Source of the DNA: Dyadobacter sandarakinus | GTDB lineage: Bacteria > Bacteroidota > Bacteroidia > Cytophagales > Spirosomataceae | Reading direction: 5' to 3' | Assembly: GCF_016894445.1 (NCBI RefSeq) | Contig: NZ_CP056775.1 | Coordinates: forward strand, 1,862,001 to 1,926,000 | DNA length: 64,000 nt | In this document: positions 1 through 8,343 of the stretch, piece after piece | Position numbering within the stretch: position 1 is the stretch's first letter | How the letters are laid out: the number at the start of each line of letters is the position of its first letter | Made by a program: the position numbers and the translations under genes | Notes under the pieces: model-generated | The model's database searches: none | The model's input: only the letters and a program-made list of their open reading frames with translations | What the model was told of the DNA's origin: nothing

Positions 1-716
1 AGGTCAATGCGCGCATTCCGGAGGGATTGTATCGAATTGTTAAGCTTGTTTTGCTGACTGATGACCTTTGCATTGTCTTCCTGTAATTTCAGCCTCCTTG
101 ACTCGATGTCGGTCAGGGAAAAAAGACCGTTCTGGTACCCGGCCTCATAGCGTGCGAGGCGCGACTTGGCAATTTCATAAAACCGCTGGACAGCGACCAG
201 GTCGGCACTGTCTATGCTCACGTAATTTTCAGCCTGGCGAACCTTGTTTTCTGCTGCACTCAGCTTGATGGTCAATCCCTTGCGCAGTGCATTCATCTGT
301 GCGGTTGTAGCGGCCATTTTCTGGGCGGCTGCATCCTCACTGCCTTCTTTGGCGGCCAGCTGTTCCTGCAATCGCACGGGAAGTTCGGGGTCAAAATAGG
401 ACTGGCTTGTTTCGGAAATGATCAGGATCGTATCCCCTTTATTTACCTGCTGCCCTTCCCGGACTGCCCAATGCTCTATCCGGCCACCAATCTGGTTCTG
501 TACGGTTTGAGGCCGGTCTTCGGGTCGCAGCGCAGTTACATTACCCCGGCCGGGAATTGTCTGCCGCCAGGGCAAAAAGAGGATAATGATAAAGAGCAGC
601 AACAGGGCCAGCATGATTTTACCCAGCAACTTGGGGTTCCGCGTTTTCAGGATTTTGACCCGGGAACGAACCCCCATTTCTTCCCAGTTTCCATTTTCCA
701 AGAATCTGCTAGCCAT
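1..716 (-). CDS. HlyD-family membrane fusion protein (C-terminus cut off by window edge)
   Basis: The reading frame runs open from the ATG at 716 to the window edge, giving about 238 residues without a stop. A short cytoplasmic N-terminus (MASRFLENGNWEEMG) leads to one membrane segment at roughly residues 33-50 (LGKIMLALLLLFIIILFLPW). Then comes a lipoyl/barrel-like stretch (GGRIEHWAVREGQQVNKGDTIL) and a long Gln/Lys/Glu-rich coiled coil. This is the architecture of periplasmic adaptor proteins of type I secretion or efflux systems, which link an inner-membrane transporter to a TolC-type channel. Its first 8 bases overlap the end of the upstream ABC permease gene, so the two are surely co-translated. 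The outer-membrane partner, if encoded in this operon, lies outside the window. The cargo is unknown. Confidence 0.88.
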   Translation of the reverse strand, partial: MASRFLENGNWEEMGVRSRVKILKTRNPKLLGKIMLALLLLFIIILFLPWRQTIPGRGNVTALRPEDRPQTVQNQIGGRIEHWAVREGQQVNKGDTILIISETSQSYFDPELPVRLQEQLAAKEGSEDAAAQKMAATTAQMNALRKGLTIKLSAAENKVRQAENYVSIDSADLVAVQRFYEIAKSRLARYEAGYQNGLFSLTDIESRRLKLQEDNAKVISQQNKLNNSIQSLRNARID

Positions 717-1713
717 GGTTCACCTCACTTTCTTCCAGTTCAAGGTCAGTGACCACCGCCAGCTTTTCGCTGCCCGTTACCATATCAAATATTGTATTCA
801 GGTTAGTCATAAACTTTTCAACTGCATAGCTGATCTGCACGATAATTACCTCGGCAGCTACGAACTGCCCGAGGGTCATTTCCCGCTCGATCACATAGTA
901 AGAACCCATCAGCAGCAAGCCGCCCATCAGAATGGTACGCAGCACCACCGAGCTCGCAAAGAATTTTCTTAATATTTTAAAATGCGCATTTCTTGCATCC
1001 AGGTACCGGGCGGTAATCTTATCGGTTTCCTGAATTACCTTGTTCATCTGCACCGGATGGTTCCTGTACTCGTCCAGGTTAGCCGCTACGCCTTCAAGGT
1101 AGGCGACCACCTCGTATTTATACTCCGACTCATCAATGCTCGTCATCACGCCCCGCTTGTAAAAAAGTGCCAGCATCAGCAGAATGACCAGGACGGTAAA
1201 AATCCCGAATACAATAAATACAGGATGGTAAAAGGAGAGCAGAATCGCCGCAAAGAAGATCTGCACGGTGGATGCCACCACGTCCACGAGTAACTTGGTA
1301 AGCCCTTTCTGAATGGTGAGCACATCAAAAAACCGGTTGACGAGCTCAGGGGGATTTTCACCGCTAAGCTCCGATCTCTTGATTCTGGGAAAACGAAAAG
1401 CAAATTCCAGCGCGGCTTTTGCAAAGATTTTCTGCTCTATGACTTCTACCAGTGTCAGCTGCCCGATCAGCAAAAGTCCGCCTACCACCACCCCAACCAG
1501 CACAACACCTATCAAGATATACGTAGAACTGTACACAGCCCCATTCGAAAGGAAATTGAAAACCGCCGTCGTGCCCAGCGGGAGTGTCAGCCCAATAAGG
1601 CCGATCAGGATGGCATAAATGAAGATATAATTGATCGTGGTCCTCTCTACATAAAGCATTCCCATGAGTCGTTCCCAGGGAGTTGGCACCTCTACATGAT
1701 GTCCTTTTTTCAT
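709..1713 (-). CDS. ABC transporter transmembrane-domain protein lacking an ATPase domain
   Basis: The 334-residue protein has about six hydrophobic segments, grouped at residues 25-80, 145-185 and 255-300. The intracellular linker (FRFPRIKRSELSGENPPELV) is typical of type I exporter membrane domains of the bacteriocin/haemolysin-exporter class. Full exporters of this class continue with a nucleotide-binding domain of about 230 residues. Here the protein stops right after the sixth helix, and no Walker A, signature or Walker B motif is present. The stop codon overlaps the ATG of the HlyD gene by 8 bases, so the short form looks designed rather than broken. An ATPase would have to come from elsewhere, or the protein is a non-canonical permease. 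It starts at the first ATG. The family call is firm, the function is inferred. Confidence 0.82.
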   Translation of the reverse strand: MKKGHHVEVPTPWERLMGMLYVERTTINYIFIYAILIGLIGLTLPLGTTAVFNFLSNGAVYSSTYILIGVVLVGVVVGGLLLIGQLTLVEVIEQKIFAKAALEFAFRFPRIKRSELSGENPPELVNRFFDVLTIQKGLTKLLVDVVASTVQIFFAAILLSFYHPVFIVFGIFTVLVILLMLALFYKRGVMTSIDESEYKYEVVAYLEGVAANLDEYRNHPVQMNKVIQETDKITARYLDARNAHFKILRKFFASSVVLRTILMGGLLLMGSYYVIEREMTLGQFVAAEVIIVQISYAVEKFMTNLNTIFDMVTGSEKLAVVTDLELEESEVNHG

Positions 1714-2062
1714 TGGTTAATGTTCGTTAAACATAAAATTCCGGAGTTCCTGAACGAGCCGGCTGCCATACTATGGCGAAGTTTGCCCAGTGGAAAAGTG
1801 CTCCACAGGTCTTCCCCGGCAAAGCAGAACTTTCGACTCTCATCCCTATACGCCACCCAGTCCCGGCTCCGGTGTCTTAAAGCCACATTCAGAAATGTAT
1901 AAGGGGATCAGCCCGGCAGCGGCTGTCGATTTTTGAAGGAGAAGATATAAAGTCATGCTTCGTCAGTTGAATCCCAACCTGACTATCATAAAAAGACTGT
2001 GCCTGTAAACAAAAATGGAGATTCGGGCACAAACGTGCCTGATGTGAGAAGGTACCCTGAAA
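1714..2062. other. Intergenic region without a convincing gene
   Basis: These 349 bases lie between the export operon and the amidohydrolase gene. Frames here are short and have no recognisable protein character. The stretch must hold the promoter of the exporter operon on the minus strand, but I cannot point to a clean -33/-7 pair. Confidence 0.5.
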
Positions 2063-3022
2063 TCATCCGGGCTGGGAATTATCGCGCTTATGCCAGGAAT
2101 AGGCAGCTATTGAATTTTTCCAAAAATATTTCTCTGACGCGGCAAGACCTTTTTCCTGAAAATAGGCACGTACCAGGTTCAGCCCGGCTTCAAAGGGAAG
2201 CCACTGATCGCTGTTGGGCCAGTCGCTCCCGTACAGCACCCGGTCCTCCCCGAACGTTCCGTACAGCTTGTCCAGGTTGCCGCGGTAAAAATCAAGCGAC
2301 GTCGGAACAGAATCCTTCTCCTTGCGCAGTACTTCGGAAATCTTCACGTATATCTGAGGTCTTTGCCCAATCTCCCGGAGGCTTTCTTCATACACTTTCC
2401 GCAAGGCGCTATCGGCCGGTACAGCCATTTGCGGAAGATGATCAATGATGATTTTAAGGTCGGGAAGCTTGTCTGTAAGCCTTACGATTGCGGCAAGGAG
2501 CGCGGGGTCAGGATTGGCAGTGTCGAGCACCAGCCCGGCTTTTGAGAGACTGGCCAGACCGGCTATAAACCGGGGATTTTGGACCTGAGCGCCGATGTCA
2601 TGGCCCCACAGGTTGCCGTACCGCACGCCACGAAAAAGCTGGTTTTCAGCAAAACGTGCCAGCTGCTTTTCAAACCCGGATTTTTCGGGTTCAAGATTTC
2701 CGATCACGCCTACAATGATGTGATCGCGCGCGGCTGTATCCAGTACCCACTGATTGTCTTCGAGCCAGGGACTCGCCTCCACGACAATTGCCCCAACCAC
2801 CCCCGATGAAGCCACCACCTGCCGGTACCTGCCCGGCAGAGCCGGCTTGTAGAGCAGCTTGTCGCTTTTTTCAGGCCAGGGTATTCCCTGTGGGCGGGCC
2901 GGGTCAAACAGGTGAATGTGGGTATCGATCATGGGCACAGAAGCATACTGCCCGGCGGTAGCAGGAAGGGCGGGCGCCAGTGCAGCAGCGGCAGACAATG
3001 CAAGAAATTCTCTACGGTTCAT
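2063..3022 (-). CDS. Exported amidohydrolase-2 family metal-dependent hydrolase
   Basis: A TIM-barrel hydrolase of 319 residues. The start is placed at the ATG at 3022, because it begins a clear Tat-type signal (MNRREFLALSAAAALAPALPA). The longer frame from 3064 would run through an intrinsic terminator hairpin. Metal-ligand motifs of the amidohydrolase-2 family are visible: MIDTHIHLFDP after the signal (HxH), a central IIDHLPQ, and a late YGSDWPN carrying the catalytic Asp. Relatives hydrolyse lactones or decarboxylate aromatic acids, as in L-fucono-1,5-lactonase-like enzymes. The substrate here is unknown. The gene has only 16 bases of leader after a terminator, so its transcription must pass through or start inside that hairpin. 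Confidence 0.88.
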   Translation of the reverse strand: MNRREFLALSAAAALAPALPATAGQYASVPMIDTHIHLFDPARPQGIPWPEKSDKLLYKPALPGRYRQVVASSGVVGAIVVEASPWLEDNQWVLDTAARDHIIVGVIGNLEPEKSGFEKQLARFAENQLFRGVRYGNLWGHDIGAQVQNPRFIAGLASLSKAGLVLDTANPDPALLAAIVRLTDKLPDLKIIIDHLPQMAVPADSALRKVYEESLREIGQRPQIYVKISEVLRKEKDSVPTSLDFYRGNLDKLYGTFGEDRVLYGSDWPNSDQWLPFEAGLNLVRAYFQEKGLAASEKYFWKNSIAAYSWHKRDNSQPG

Positions 3023-3038
3023 CGGTTCAGGAGTTGGG

Positions 3039-3085
3039 GAAAAAATCAGTGCTGGTATTTTCAAAAACGAAATACCAGCACTGAT
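3039..3085 (-). terminator. Intrinsic terminator just before the amidohydrolase start
   Basis: A perfect 16-bp inverted repeat (arms 3070-3085 and 3045-3060, 9-base loop) is followed on the minus strand by a run of six T. It ends the TonB-domain gene upstream. It lies 16 bases before the ATG of the amidohydrolase, so it may also act as an attenuator. Confidence 0.8.
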
Positions 3086-3176
3086 ATCTTAAAATGATTT
3101 TTAACTCCCGTTTACTCGTCTGAATGAAATTCCCAGGCTATGCATTGCTGTGCAGGCAGCTATCCTGAATGCGTTT

Positions 3177-3620
3177 TTATTTTTCAGGGAACCGGACAGG
3201 AACATTATACCACATCGCCACGGGGCGGCCACTTTGCCGGGCCGGGATCCACACAGGCATATTTTTGACTACCCTGATCACCTCCTCGTCCACTAATTTA
3301 TTCACAGGTTTCAATACGCGGACACTGTCGATTGCACCCGAATCGCTTACGATAAACCGGGCGAAAATGACCTTACTCCTGTACTTATCATCAGCTTCGG
3401 CCGGATAGCTGAGGTGATCGGCGAAATATTGATCCATAGCCTGCTGCCCTCCGGGAAATTCGGGCTGCTGCTCCACAACCGTAAAAATGATGCGGTACTT
3501 TGGCTTATTGGATGGGGCTTGCTGGGCGAATAGCCCGGTTGCCGCCAGCTGGACCAGCAGACATCCGATACACAGCACGGAGCAGGTTCTCCGCCTAAAT
3601 ACTTGTTTGATTATCAGCAT
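3177..3620 (-). CDS. TonB C-terminal-domain protein (energy-transducer-like)
   Basis: A protein of 147 residues from the ATG at 3620, chosen because it begins a signal or anchor segment (MLIIKQVFRRRTCSVLCIGC, then hydrophobic). The mature part starts near FAQQAPSNKP. It contains the Bacteroidota variant of the TonB C-terminal domain: VVEQQPEFPGGQQAMDQYF, then a beta-strand region with VIFARFIVSDSGAIDSVRV and a closing block with PVWIPARQSGRPVAMWYNVPVRF. Full TonB has a proline-rich linker and a long periplasmic spacer. This protein is almost only the C-terminal domain, so it is probably a stand-alone periplasmic or lipid-anchored variant. Its receptor partner is unknown. A terminator follows the gene. 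Confidence 0.82.
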   Translation of the reverse strand: MLIIKQVFRRRTCSVLCIGCLLVQLAATGLFAQQAPSNKPKYRIIFTVVEQQPEFPGGQQAMDQYFADHLSYPAEADDKYRSKVIFARFIVSDSGAIDSVRVLKPVNKLVDEEVIRVVKNMPVWIPARQSGRPVAMWYNVPVRFPEK

Positions 3621-3745
3621 GATCAGTATGTTTAAGGTTACACAAGGTTGATAATTTCCCTGAGCAAACAACGACCGATCGCTAATTGAAAATTGCTGCT
3701 TTAGTTAAAGTAAAAAGTGGCGGAGTTACAGGATATACCGCCGTC

Positions 3746-4015
3746 TCAGGGGCGGATCAAACCCGCAGTGCTGCACGAGATGGTCCAGGTAATTAACAGA
3801 ATGTAAGTAATCCAGATTGCCACAGAAGTGTTGCGGAATGTTTTATCATACTTTTTCATCTGGTTGTAATTCCATTCGAGCCCATAAAAATAGAGCATTC
3901 CCGGCCGGTGCATGGCCAGAACTTCGGCAGCTTCGTCAAAATTTCCTGCCTCGTACAACGCATAAAAAGCGTTTTTCCAAAGCTTTTCGTCGCATTTATC
4001 CAGGTTTTGTAACAT
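3746..4015 (-). CDS. Small putative membrane protein, hypothetical
   Basis: An 89-residue frame starting at the ATG at 4015 (MLQNLDKCDEKLWKNAFYAL). The longer version from 4171 has an unconvincing N-terminus. Residues 1-60 look like a soluble helical domain (LYEAGNFDEAAEVLAMHRPG resembles a single TPR-like helix pair). It is followed by one hydrophobic segment near the C-terminus (SVAIWITYILLITWTI). I do not recognise a family. It stands alone between a TonB-like gene and a terminator. Confidence 0.5.
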   Translation of the reverse strand: MLQNLDKCDEKLWKNAFYALYEAGNFDEAAEVLAMHRPGMLYFYGLEWNYNQMKKYDKTFRNTSVAIWITYILLITWTISCSTAGLIRP

Positions 4016-4242
4016 AACTAATGATGAAGAATCAGAAATTAGCGGACATTTAGCCCTATATAGACACAAGGCAATGCCGGATACTGGAAATATTTGAAAA
4101 AAATTTTCGAATGCGGATTTGAGGAAAATTTGACATTGAAAAAGCAGGGGCACGACTCCGGAAATATACACCCATACTCACCTTCAACCATTTACAATGC
4201 GCCATATGGTCCGGCACACTGTGCATGGCAGGCAGGGAACAA

Positions 4243-4295
4243 AAAAGCAGGTATGTTCCGAAAGGTACGACCTCTTCGAAACACACCTGCCTGAT
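4243..4295 (-). terminator. Intrinsic terminator of the S74 surface-protein operon
   Basis: On the minus strand an imperfect 17-bp stem (outer arms GCAGGT/ACCTGC, inner arms TTCCGAA/TTCGAAA) is followed by a run of six T. It lies about 25-75 bases after the stop at 4320. Confidence 0.75.
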
Positions 4296-4319
4296 AATTT
4301 TTTCTTCCAAAAAGAGAAC

Positions 4320-5507
4320 CTAGCGTGAGGCTGTTACCTCCTCTTTCCGCGCCGGCCCGCCCATCAGCTTTTCAATGGCGGCCACTTTTGCATCCATCGC
4401 TTCAAGCCTGGCTTTCAATCCGTCATTTTCCTGCTGCAACTCCCTCGTCCGTTTTTCCAGGGCCTGTATGGCAGCCATGTTTACGCCGTCAAAATCGCCG
4501 CCATTGATAGTTGTATCGGTACCAATGCCATCGCTCCCGAATGCCGCATAAAAATCCTGCGCCATAGGCCCGACATGCCTTATAGCAGCAGACTGGGCTT
4601 TGTAGTTCCAGCTGGTTACGGGCATGTTGGCTATTTTCCGAAGTACCTGCTCGGCATCAAGGAGGGTGAAGTTCTCCTTTTTGCGCCTGTCACTCACCAT
4701 ATCCCAGGAGCCGCCACCCGTGGCCAGCGTTACGCCGCTGGTCATTTGCTGATTTGTAAAAAGCCTCATACCACCCGCAAAACGCATGGTCAGCTGGTTG
4801 TTGGCAGTACTGTAAGCACTATCGCTGCTGAAAGTTGCACTGGCATCACTGATGACGACAGATCCCTGGTGTTTCACACGCGCATTTTTGCCCAAAGCCA
4901 TGGAGAACTGGCCCCCTGCACTGTTCTGCAGTCCGATGGCAACGCCAAAGTTTCCTCTGGCGATAGAGGGTCCGAGCACAATGGAGGCAAGTCCCGATGC
5001 GATGGAGGAAGGACCCATGGCCAGTGCATCGTCATTGGTTGCCTGCGCACCACTGCCAAGCGCGATAGCTCCCACCGCACTTGCGAACCCATTGAATGCA
5101 AGGGTACGATCAGCAGAAGCATTCCCATTGGAACCAAGCGCCACGGATTGGTTGCCGCTTGCACTGCTTTCAAATCCCATTGCAAAAGCATGTTCCCCGG
5201 AAGCCCGCGTATGCTGACCGGCCGCAAAGGAATAATTTCCGACATTATCATTATCCCAATACGTGCTGGCGGCTGCACCCACATGTCCGGCTCGAAAGGC
5301 CGCTTTATCCGCAAACCACATCATCCGGCGTCCTTCACCCACAGCAGGTATGCGCGAAGGGGAGCCCGGAATATCGCCCGGGGCAGAAAAAAGAACACTG
5401 CTGTCTGCCACATGCAGTCCCGCCTGCGGCGTGAGGGTACCAATCCCGACCTGAGCATTGGCGCAAACAGTTGTAATAACAAAAAGGAAAGTGAAAATAC
5501 GTTTCAT
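4320..5507 (-). CDS. YadA-like head repeats with C-terminal S74 endosialidase chaperone domain
   Basis: A 395-residue exported protein with a signal peptide (MKRIFTFLFVITTVCANAQ). Residues about 90-230 are nine 14-residue left-handed beta-roll repeats of the YadA/Hia head type (SYSFAAGQHTRASG, HAFAMGFESSASG, QSVALGSNGNASA and so on). Residues about 275-335 form a Peptidase_S74/intramolecular chaperone domain with the SDRRKKENF motif and RHVGPMAQDFYAAFG. A terminal coiled coil follows (LEKRTRELQQENDGLKARL). In phage tailspikes this domain trimerises the protein and then cleaves itself off. The Ser-Asp motif at the usual cleavage site is kept here. There is no T9SS sorting domain. The gene is 27 bases downstream of the larger related gene and probably in one operon. 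Likely a trimeric surface fibre. Confidence 0.87.
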   Translation of the reverse strand: MKRIFTFLFVITTVCANAQVGIGTLTPQAGLHVADSSVLFSAPGDIPGSPSRIPAVGEGRRMMWFADKAAFRAGHVGAAASTYWDNDNVGNYSFAAGQHTRASGEHAFAMGFESSASGNQSVALGSNGNASADRTLAFNGFASAVGAIALGSGAQATNDDALAMGPSSIASGLASIVLGPSIARGNFGVAIGLQNSAGGQFSMALGKNARVKHQGSVVISDASATFSSDSAYSTANNQLTMRFAGGMRLFTNQQMTSGVTLATGGGSWDMVSDRRKKENFTLLDAEQVLRKIANMPVTSWNYKAQSAAIRHVGPMAQDFYAAFGSDGIGTDTTINGGDFDGVNMAAIQALEKRTRELQQENDGLKARLEAMDAKVAAIEKLMGGPARKEEVTASR

Positions 5508-5534
5508 AAAGATGATGTAAGAAGTAAGAAAAGG

Positions 5535-8090
5535 TTACTCAACAACCAGCTTGTGGCTTACGACGCTATCGCCGGATGCCGATCTGAGGAAATATAAACC
5601 GGCATGGATGCCACTGAGGCTCACCTGCACGGAGCCGTCGGCCAATGCAGAGGTCCGAACCGGCACCTGGCGGCCCAGCATGTCCCATAGCGTTACCGAT
5701 CCTGCGGAAGTAACCGTCACCATGCCGGTTCTTCCGGCAGGATTAGGATAAATTTTTGCAAGGTGGTCGGTACTGTGGGAGCTTAGCGACAATGCCCTCG
5801 TGAGGCTGAATGTACCGTCGTGATCAACAGCCCGGAGCCGGTAGTAAACCGTTTGCTGCTGGCCGGGAAAAGACGGATCCGAAAAGCTGTACCGCCTGAG
5901 CACCTCGCCGGTGCCAGCCGACTTTACCGAGCCAATCTTCCGGTAACTCCGGGCATCGAGGCTTCGCTCTATATCGAAATGGGAAGCATTGTCCTCGCTG
6001 GTGGTCTGCCATTCCAGCAATGCCGTATTTTCAACCAAACGGGCATTAAAACTGATCATCGTCACCGGCAACCCGGACTCTGAAACGACACCCAGCGCAA
6101 ACGGACTCCATGTACTGATCAACGCGCTCGTAACGCTGCCCGCAGCCGGCGTCCCCGCTCCCCCGGAACCTTCATTAACCCAGTTGCCGCCGGTCAGGTG
6201 GGCCACGCTGTAAACATTCAGGTTTTCGGACGTGGTAAGTGAAGGATTTCGGAAATCGTCCCAAAACAGGGTGACCCGGCCGGTTGCGGTACCTGCGGGT
6301 ATGATATCCCAGTACTCCTGATTGTTGTATGCTTCCAGGGCAGCCTTCGTACCGGCGCCGGCAAATGGTGCTGTGCCTGCATCTTCGGGCACATAACGCA
6401 CAATCAGCCCATTGCTGTTTTCTGTAAGATCTACGGTGACAGGCTGGTATCTTCCGTTGCCTCCGGTAGGATATGTAAAGCTTCCCAGACCGCGCTTCAG
6501 TATATTCCCGGTTACGTGGCTTACATCGGACACGCCTTCCACAATGGCATTTTCACCTAAGATCAGCGGAACCTGCGTGGCATCAACCGCACCGTTGGTG
6601 AAAGTTACGGTTCCGCCCGCCTCCACGGGATTGTTCAGCACAATACCCGCAGGATTGTTTATCGTCAGATGGTTGGACAGGTAAAAGACGCTGCCGCTTA
6701 CCGTTTGTAGGGTATTCCCGTCAAAGGTGATAGTTCCGGTATCCGCCGTAGTCTCGGACTGGTTGTTGACGAGGTTACCGGAAAGAAAGAAATTACCATT
6801 GTTGGTAAATGTTCCTCCATCCAGTTGCAGGTCTCCCTTTACCTGTAAAATACCGCCTTTCAGCGTCAGCGCTCCCCCCCGGCTGGACAGTCCCTGGGCC
6901 GAAGCTTCCGCACCCAATCCTGCCACTGCCATGAGTACACCCAGCGTCTTCATGATGCGGCGTCGTACCATCAAGCCCCTGAAGAAACCAGCCAGTGCAA
7001 GCACCAGTAACCCGGCACCTGCCATTTTTTTCCAATCATGCTCCTGATCATGCAGCGTCTGACGCAATGCAGCATTATCGGCCCTGAGGCTTTCGAGCTC
7101 CGATGCGAGGTTTCGCGTACGTTCCTCCAAGGCTTTGATGCCTGCCATCGCAACCCCGTCAGCATCTACCGTACCGATGCTGCGCTCGTCGCTACCCAGG
7201 CCGAATGCCGCGTAGAAGTCCTGCGCCATGGGTCCGATATGCCTGATCTTTTCAGGATCCGATTTATAGCTCCACCGTGTAACCGGCAGCCTGCGCAGTT
7301 TTTCCAGGACATCCTCATTGGAAATCGCTTCAAAAAGGTGTTTCCGGTGAACGTCAGAAGCATTCTGCCATACGCCGCTGGTCGTCAGATAGGCGCCCGT
7401 CGAGGTGGAAATTACAGCAGCAGGCTGCCCCCAGTTGCTCATAGAAGCACCGCTCTGAATGGTTACGCCTGTGGAAAGATTGGATGTGGTAAAAATCCGG
7501 AACCCGCCGCTGGTCCGCCAGTTGGCCGAGTGGTTCACACCGGCACGCAGCGTATCCACGCTGGATCTGTCGGAAAATACAAAGCTGCCCTGCCGGGCAT
7601 TGGTATGTGCATGGTACCCCAATGCTACGGATGCAGCACCGCTGGCATAGCTGTCTTCACCAGCGGCAAATGAGGAGGGGCCAACAGCACCCGTACGCAG
7701 CCCGAATGCCGTGGCCGCCTCGCCCGTAGCACGTGCTCCATTACCCATGGCTATGGAATACTCTCCAATGTAAGCATCGTCCCAAAGTGCATTGGATATG
7801 CTGCCTGCCCTGAATGCGGATTTTCCGGGGTACCACATGAGCCGTGTCCCTGCACCTGTGGCAGGCACGCCGATTTCAAAGGGATTGTAGACGCCGCTGA
7901 GCACGAACCCGCCGCTCTGAAAAACGGTCATACGGGCATTGGAAGCTGCATCTCTCGCTACGAGCAAGGTATCGGTGCCTTGGGCATAAGCAGACGCAGG
8001 TGCGATCAATGCAAGCATCAGCACTTTGAGCCCGGATTGCCGCCAGGCCCGGCGAGCCGGATGTAAAGTAGCAGTAAATTGTACCATCAT
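5535..8090 (-). CDS. Fusion: YadA head + S74 chaperone + membrane segment + second signal peptide + T9SS cargo
   Basis: An 851-residue frame that reads like two proteins. Residues 1-37 are a signal region ending in ASAYAQG. Residues 105-175 are YadA-head repeats and about 245-300 an S74 domain (SDVHRKHLFEAI, IRHIGPMAQDFYAAFG). A coiled coil to 350 leads to a membrane segment at about 356-373, ending in MVRRR. Residue 380 is a Met starting a second textbook signal peptide (MKTLGVLMAVAGLGAEASAQG, position 6953). After it come G-rich beta-helix-like repeats, a region with SVTSALISTWSPFALGV typical of T9SS proteins, a fibronectin-like domain (EWQTTSEDNASHFDIERS) and a type A sorting domain (IYPNPAG...). 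The S74 signature departs from the sister protein (SDVHRK against SDRRKK). Either two genes were joined by losing a stop, or 6953 is an internal translation start. Confidence 0.85.
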   Translation of the reverse strand: MMVQFTATLHPARRAWRQSGLKVLMLALIAPASAYAQGTDTLLVARDAASNARMTVFQSGGFVLSGVYNPFEIGVPATGAGTRLMWYPGKSAFRAGSISNALWDDAYIGEYSIAMGNGARATGEAATAFGLRTGAVGPSSFAAGEDSYASGAASVALGYHAHTNARQGSFVFSDRSSVDTLRAGVNHSANWRTSGGFRIFTTSNLSTGVTIQSGASMSNWGQPAAVISTSTGAYLTTSGVWQNASDVHRKHLFEAISNEDVLEKLRRLPVTRWSYKSDPEKIRHIGPMAQDFYAAFGLGSDERSIGTVDADGVAMAGIKALEERTRNLASELESLRADNAALRQTLHDQEHDWKKMAGAGLLVLALAGFFRGLMVRRRIMKTLGVLMAVAGLGAEASAQGLSSRGGALTLKGGILQVKGDLQLDGGTFTNNGNFFLSGNLVNNQSETTADTGTITFDGNTLQTVSGSVFYLSNHLTINNPAGIVLNNPVEAGGTVTFTNGAVDATQVPLILGENAIVEGVSDVSHVTGNILKRGLGSFTYPTGGNGRYQPVTVDLTENSNGLIVRYVPEDAGTAPFAGAGTKAALEAYNNQEYWDIIPAGTATGRVTLFWDDFRNPSLTTSENLNVYSVAHLTGGNWVNEGSGGAGTPAAGSVTSALISTWSPFALGVVSESGLPVTMISFNARLVENTALLEWQTTSEDNASHFDIERSLDARSYRKIGSVKSAGTGEVLRRYSFSDPSFPGQQQTVYYRLRAVDHDGTFSLTRALSLSSHSTDHLAKIYPNPAGRTGMVTVTSAGSVTLWDMLGRQVPVRTSALADGSVQVSLSGIHAGLYFLRSASGDSVVSHKLVVE

Positions 8091-8134
8091 CGTAGATCAG
8101 AATAGAAGTTATAATACCATAAAGAACATGTTTC

Positions 8135-8164
8135 CAAATGTAAACAGAAATTACTTCTACGCAA
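8135..8164 (-). promoter_or_regulatory. Bacteroidota-type promoter of the S74/T9SS operon
   Basis: On the minus strand a TACATTTG -7 box (8142-8135) matches TAnnTTTG. It lies 19 bases downstream of a TTG (8164-8162) that fits the -33 element. The predicted start site is near 8128, about 38 bases before the ATG at 8090. Confidence 0.6.
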
Positions 8165-8192
8165 TTTATTTGTCATTTACGTAGAAATAACT
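8149..8192. promoter_or_regulatory. Imperfect inverted repeat over the -33 box, possible operator
   Basis: Arms 8149-8164 (AATTACTTCTACGCAA) and 8177-8192 (TTACGTAGAAATAACT) match at 13 of 16 positions as an inverted repeat with a 12-base spacer. The left arm covers the -33 element. A third partial copy (AGAAGTTAT) lies at 8104-8112. This arrangement fits a regulator-binding site. The regulator is unknown. Confidence 0.45.
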
Positions 8193-8312
8193 TTTAAAAA
8201 TATCCCTTGGGTTTGAAGAAATGCCTGCCTTGAAGGCGGATCAAACTTGCCGCTTAATACTTTCTTGATGCAGGGGGTCTTTGACTTAACATTCAGGTAA
8301 AAGGGGGGACAG

Positions 8313-8320
8313 TAGCTTTG
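8313..8320 (+). promoter_or_regulatory. -7 box of the alkaline phosphatase gene
   Basis: TAGCTTTG is an exact TAnnTTTG match 23 bases before the ATG at 8344. No well-spaced -33 TTG is visible; the nearest TTTG (8280-8283) is too far upstream. Confidence 0.4.
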
Positions 8321-8343
8321 CAGTGAGATAAAACCTGAAAATA

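Noticed and set aside
4575..5597. 340-residue plus-strand frame
   Set aside because: Antisense shadow of the YadA/S74 gene; the repeat structure of that gene keeps the opposite strand open.
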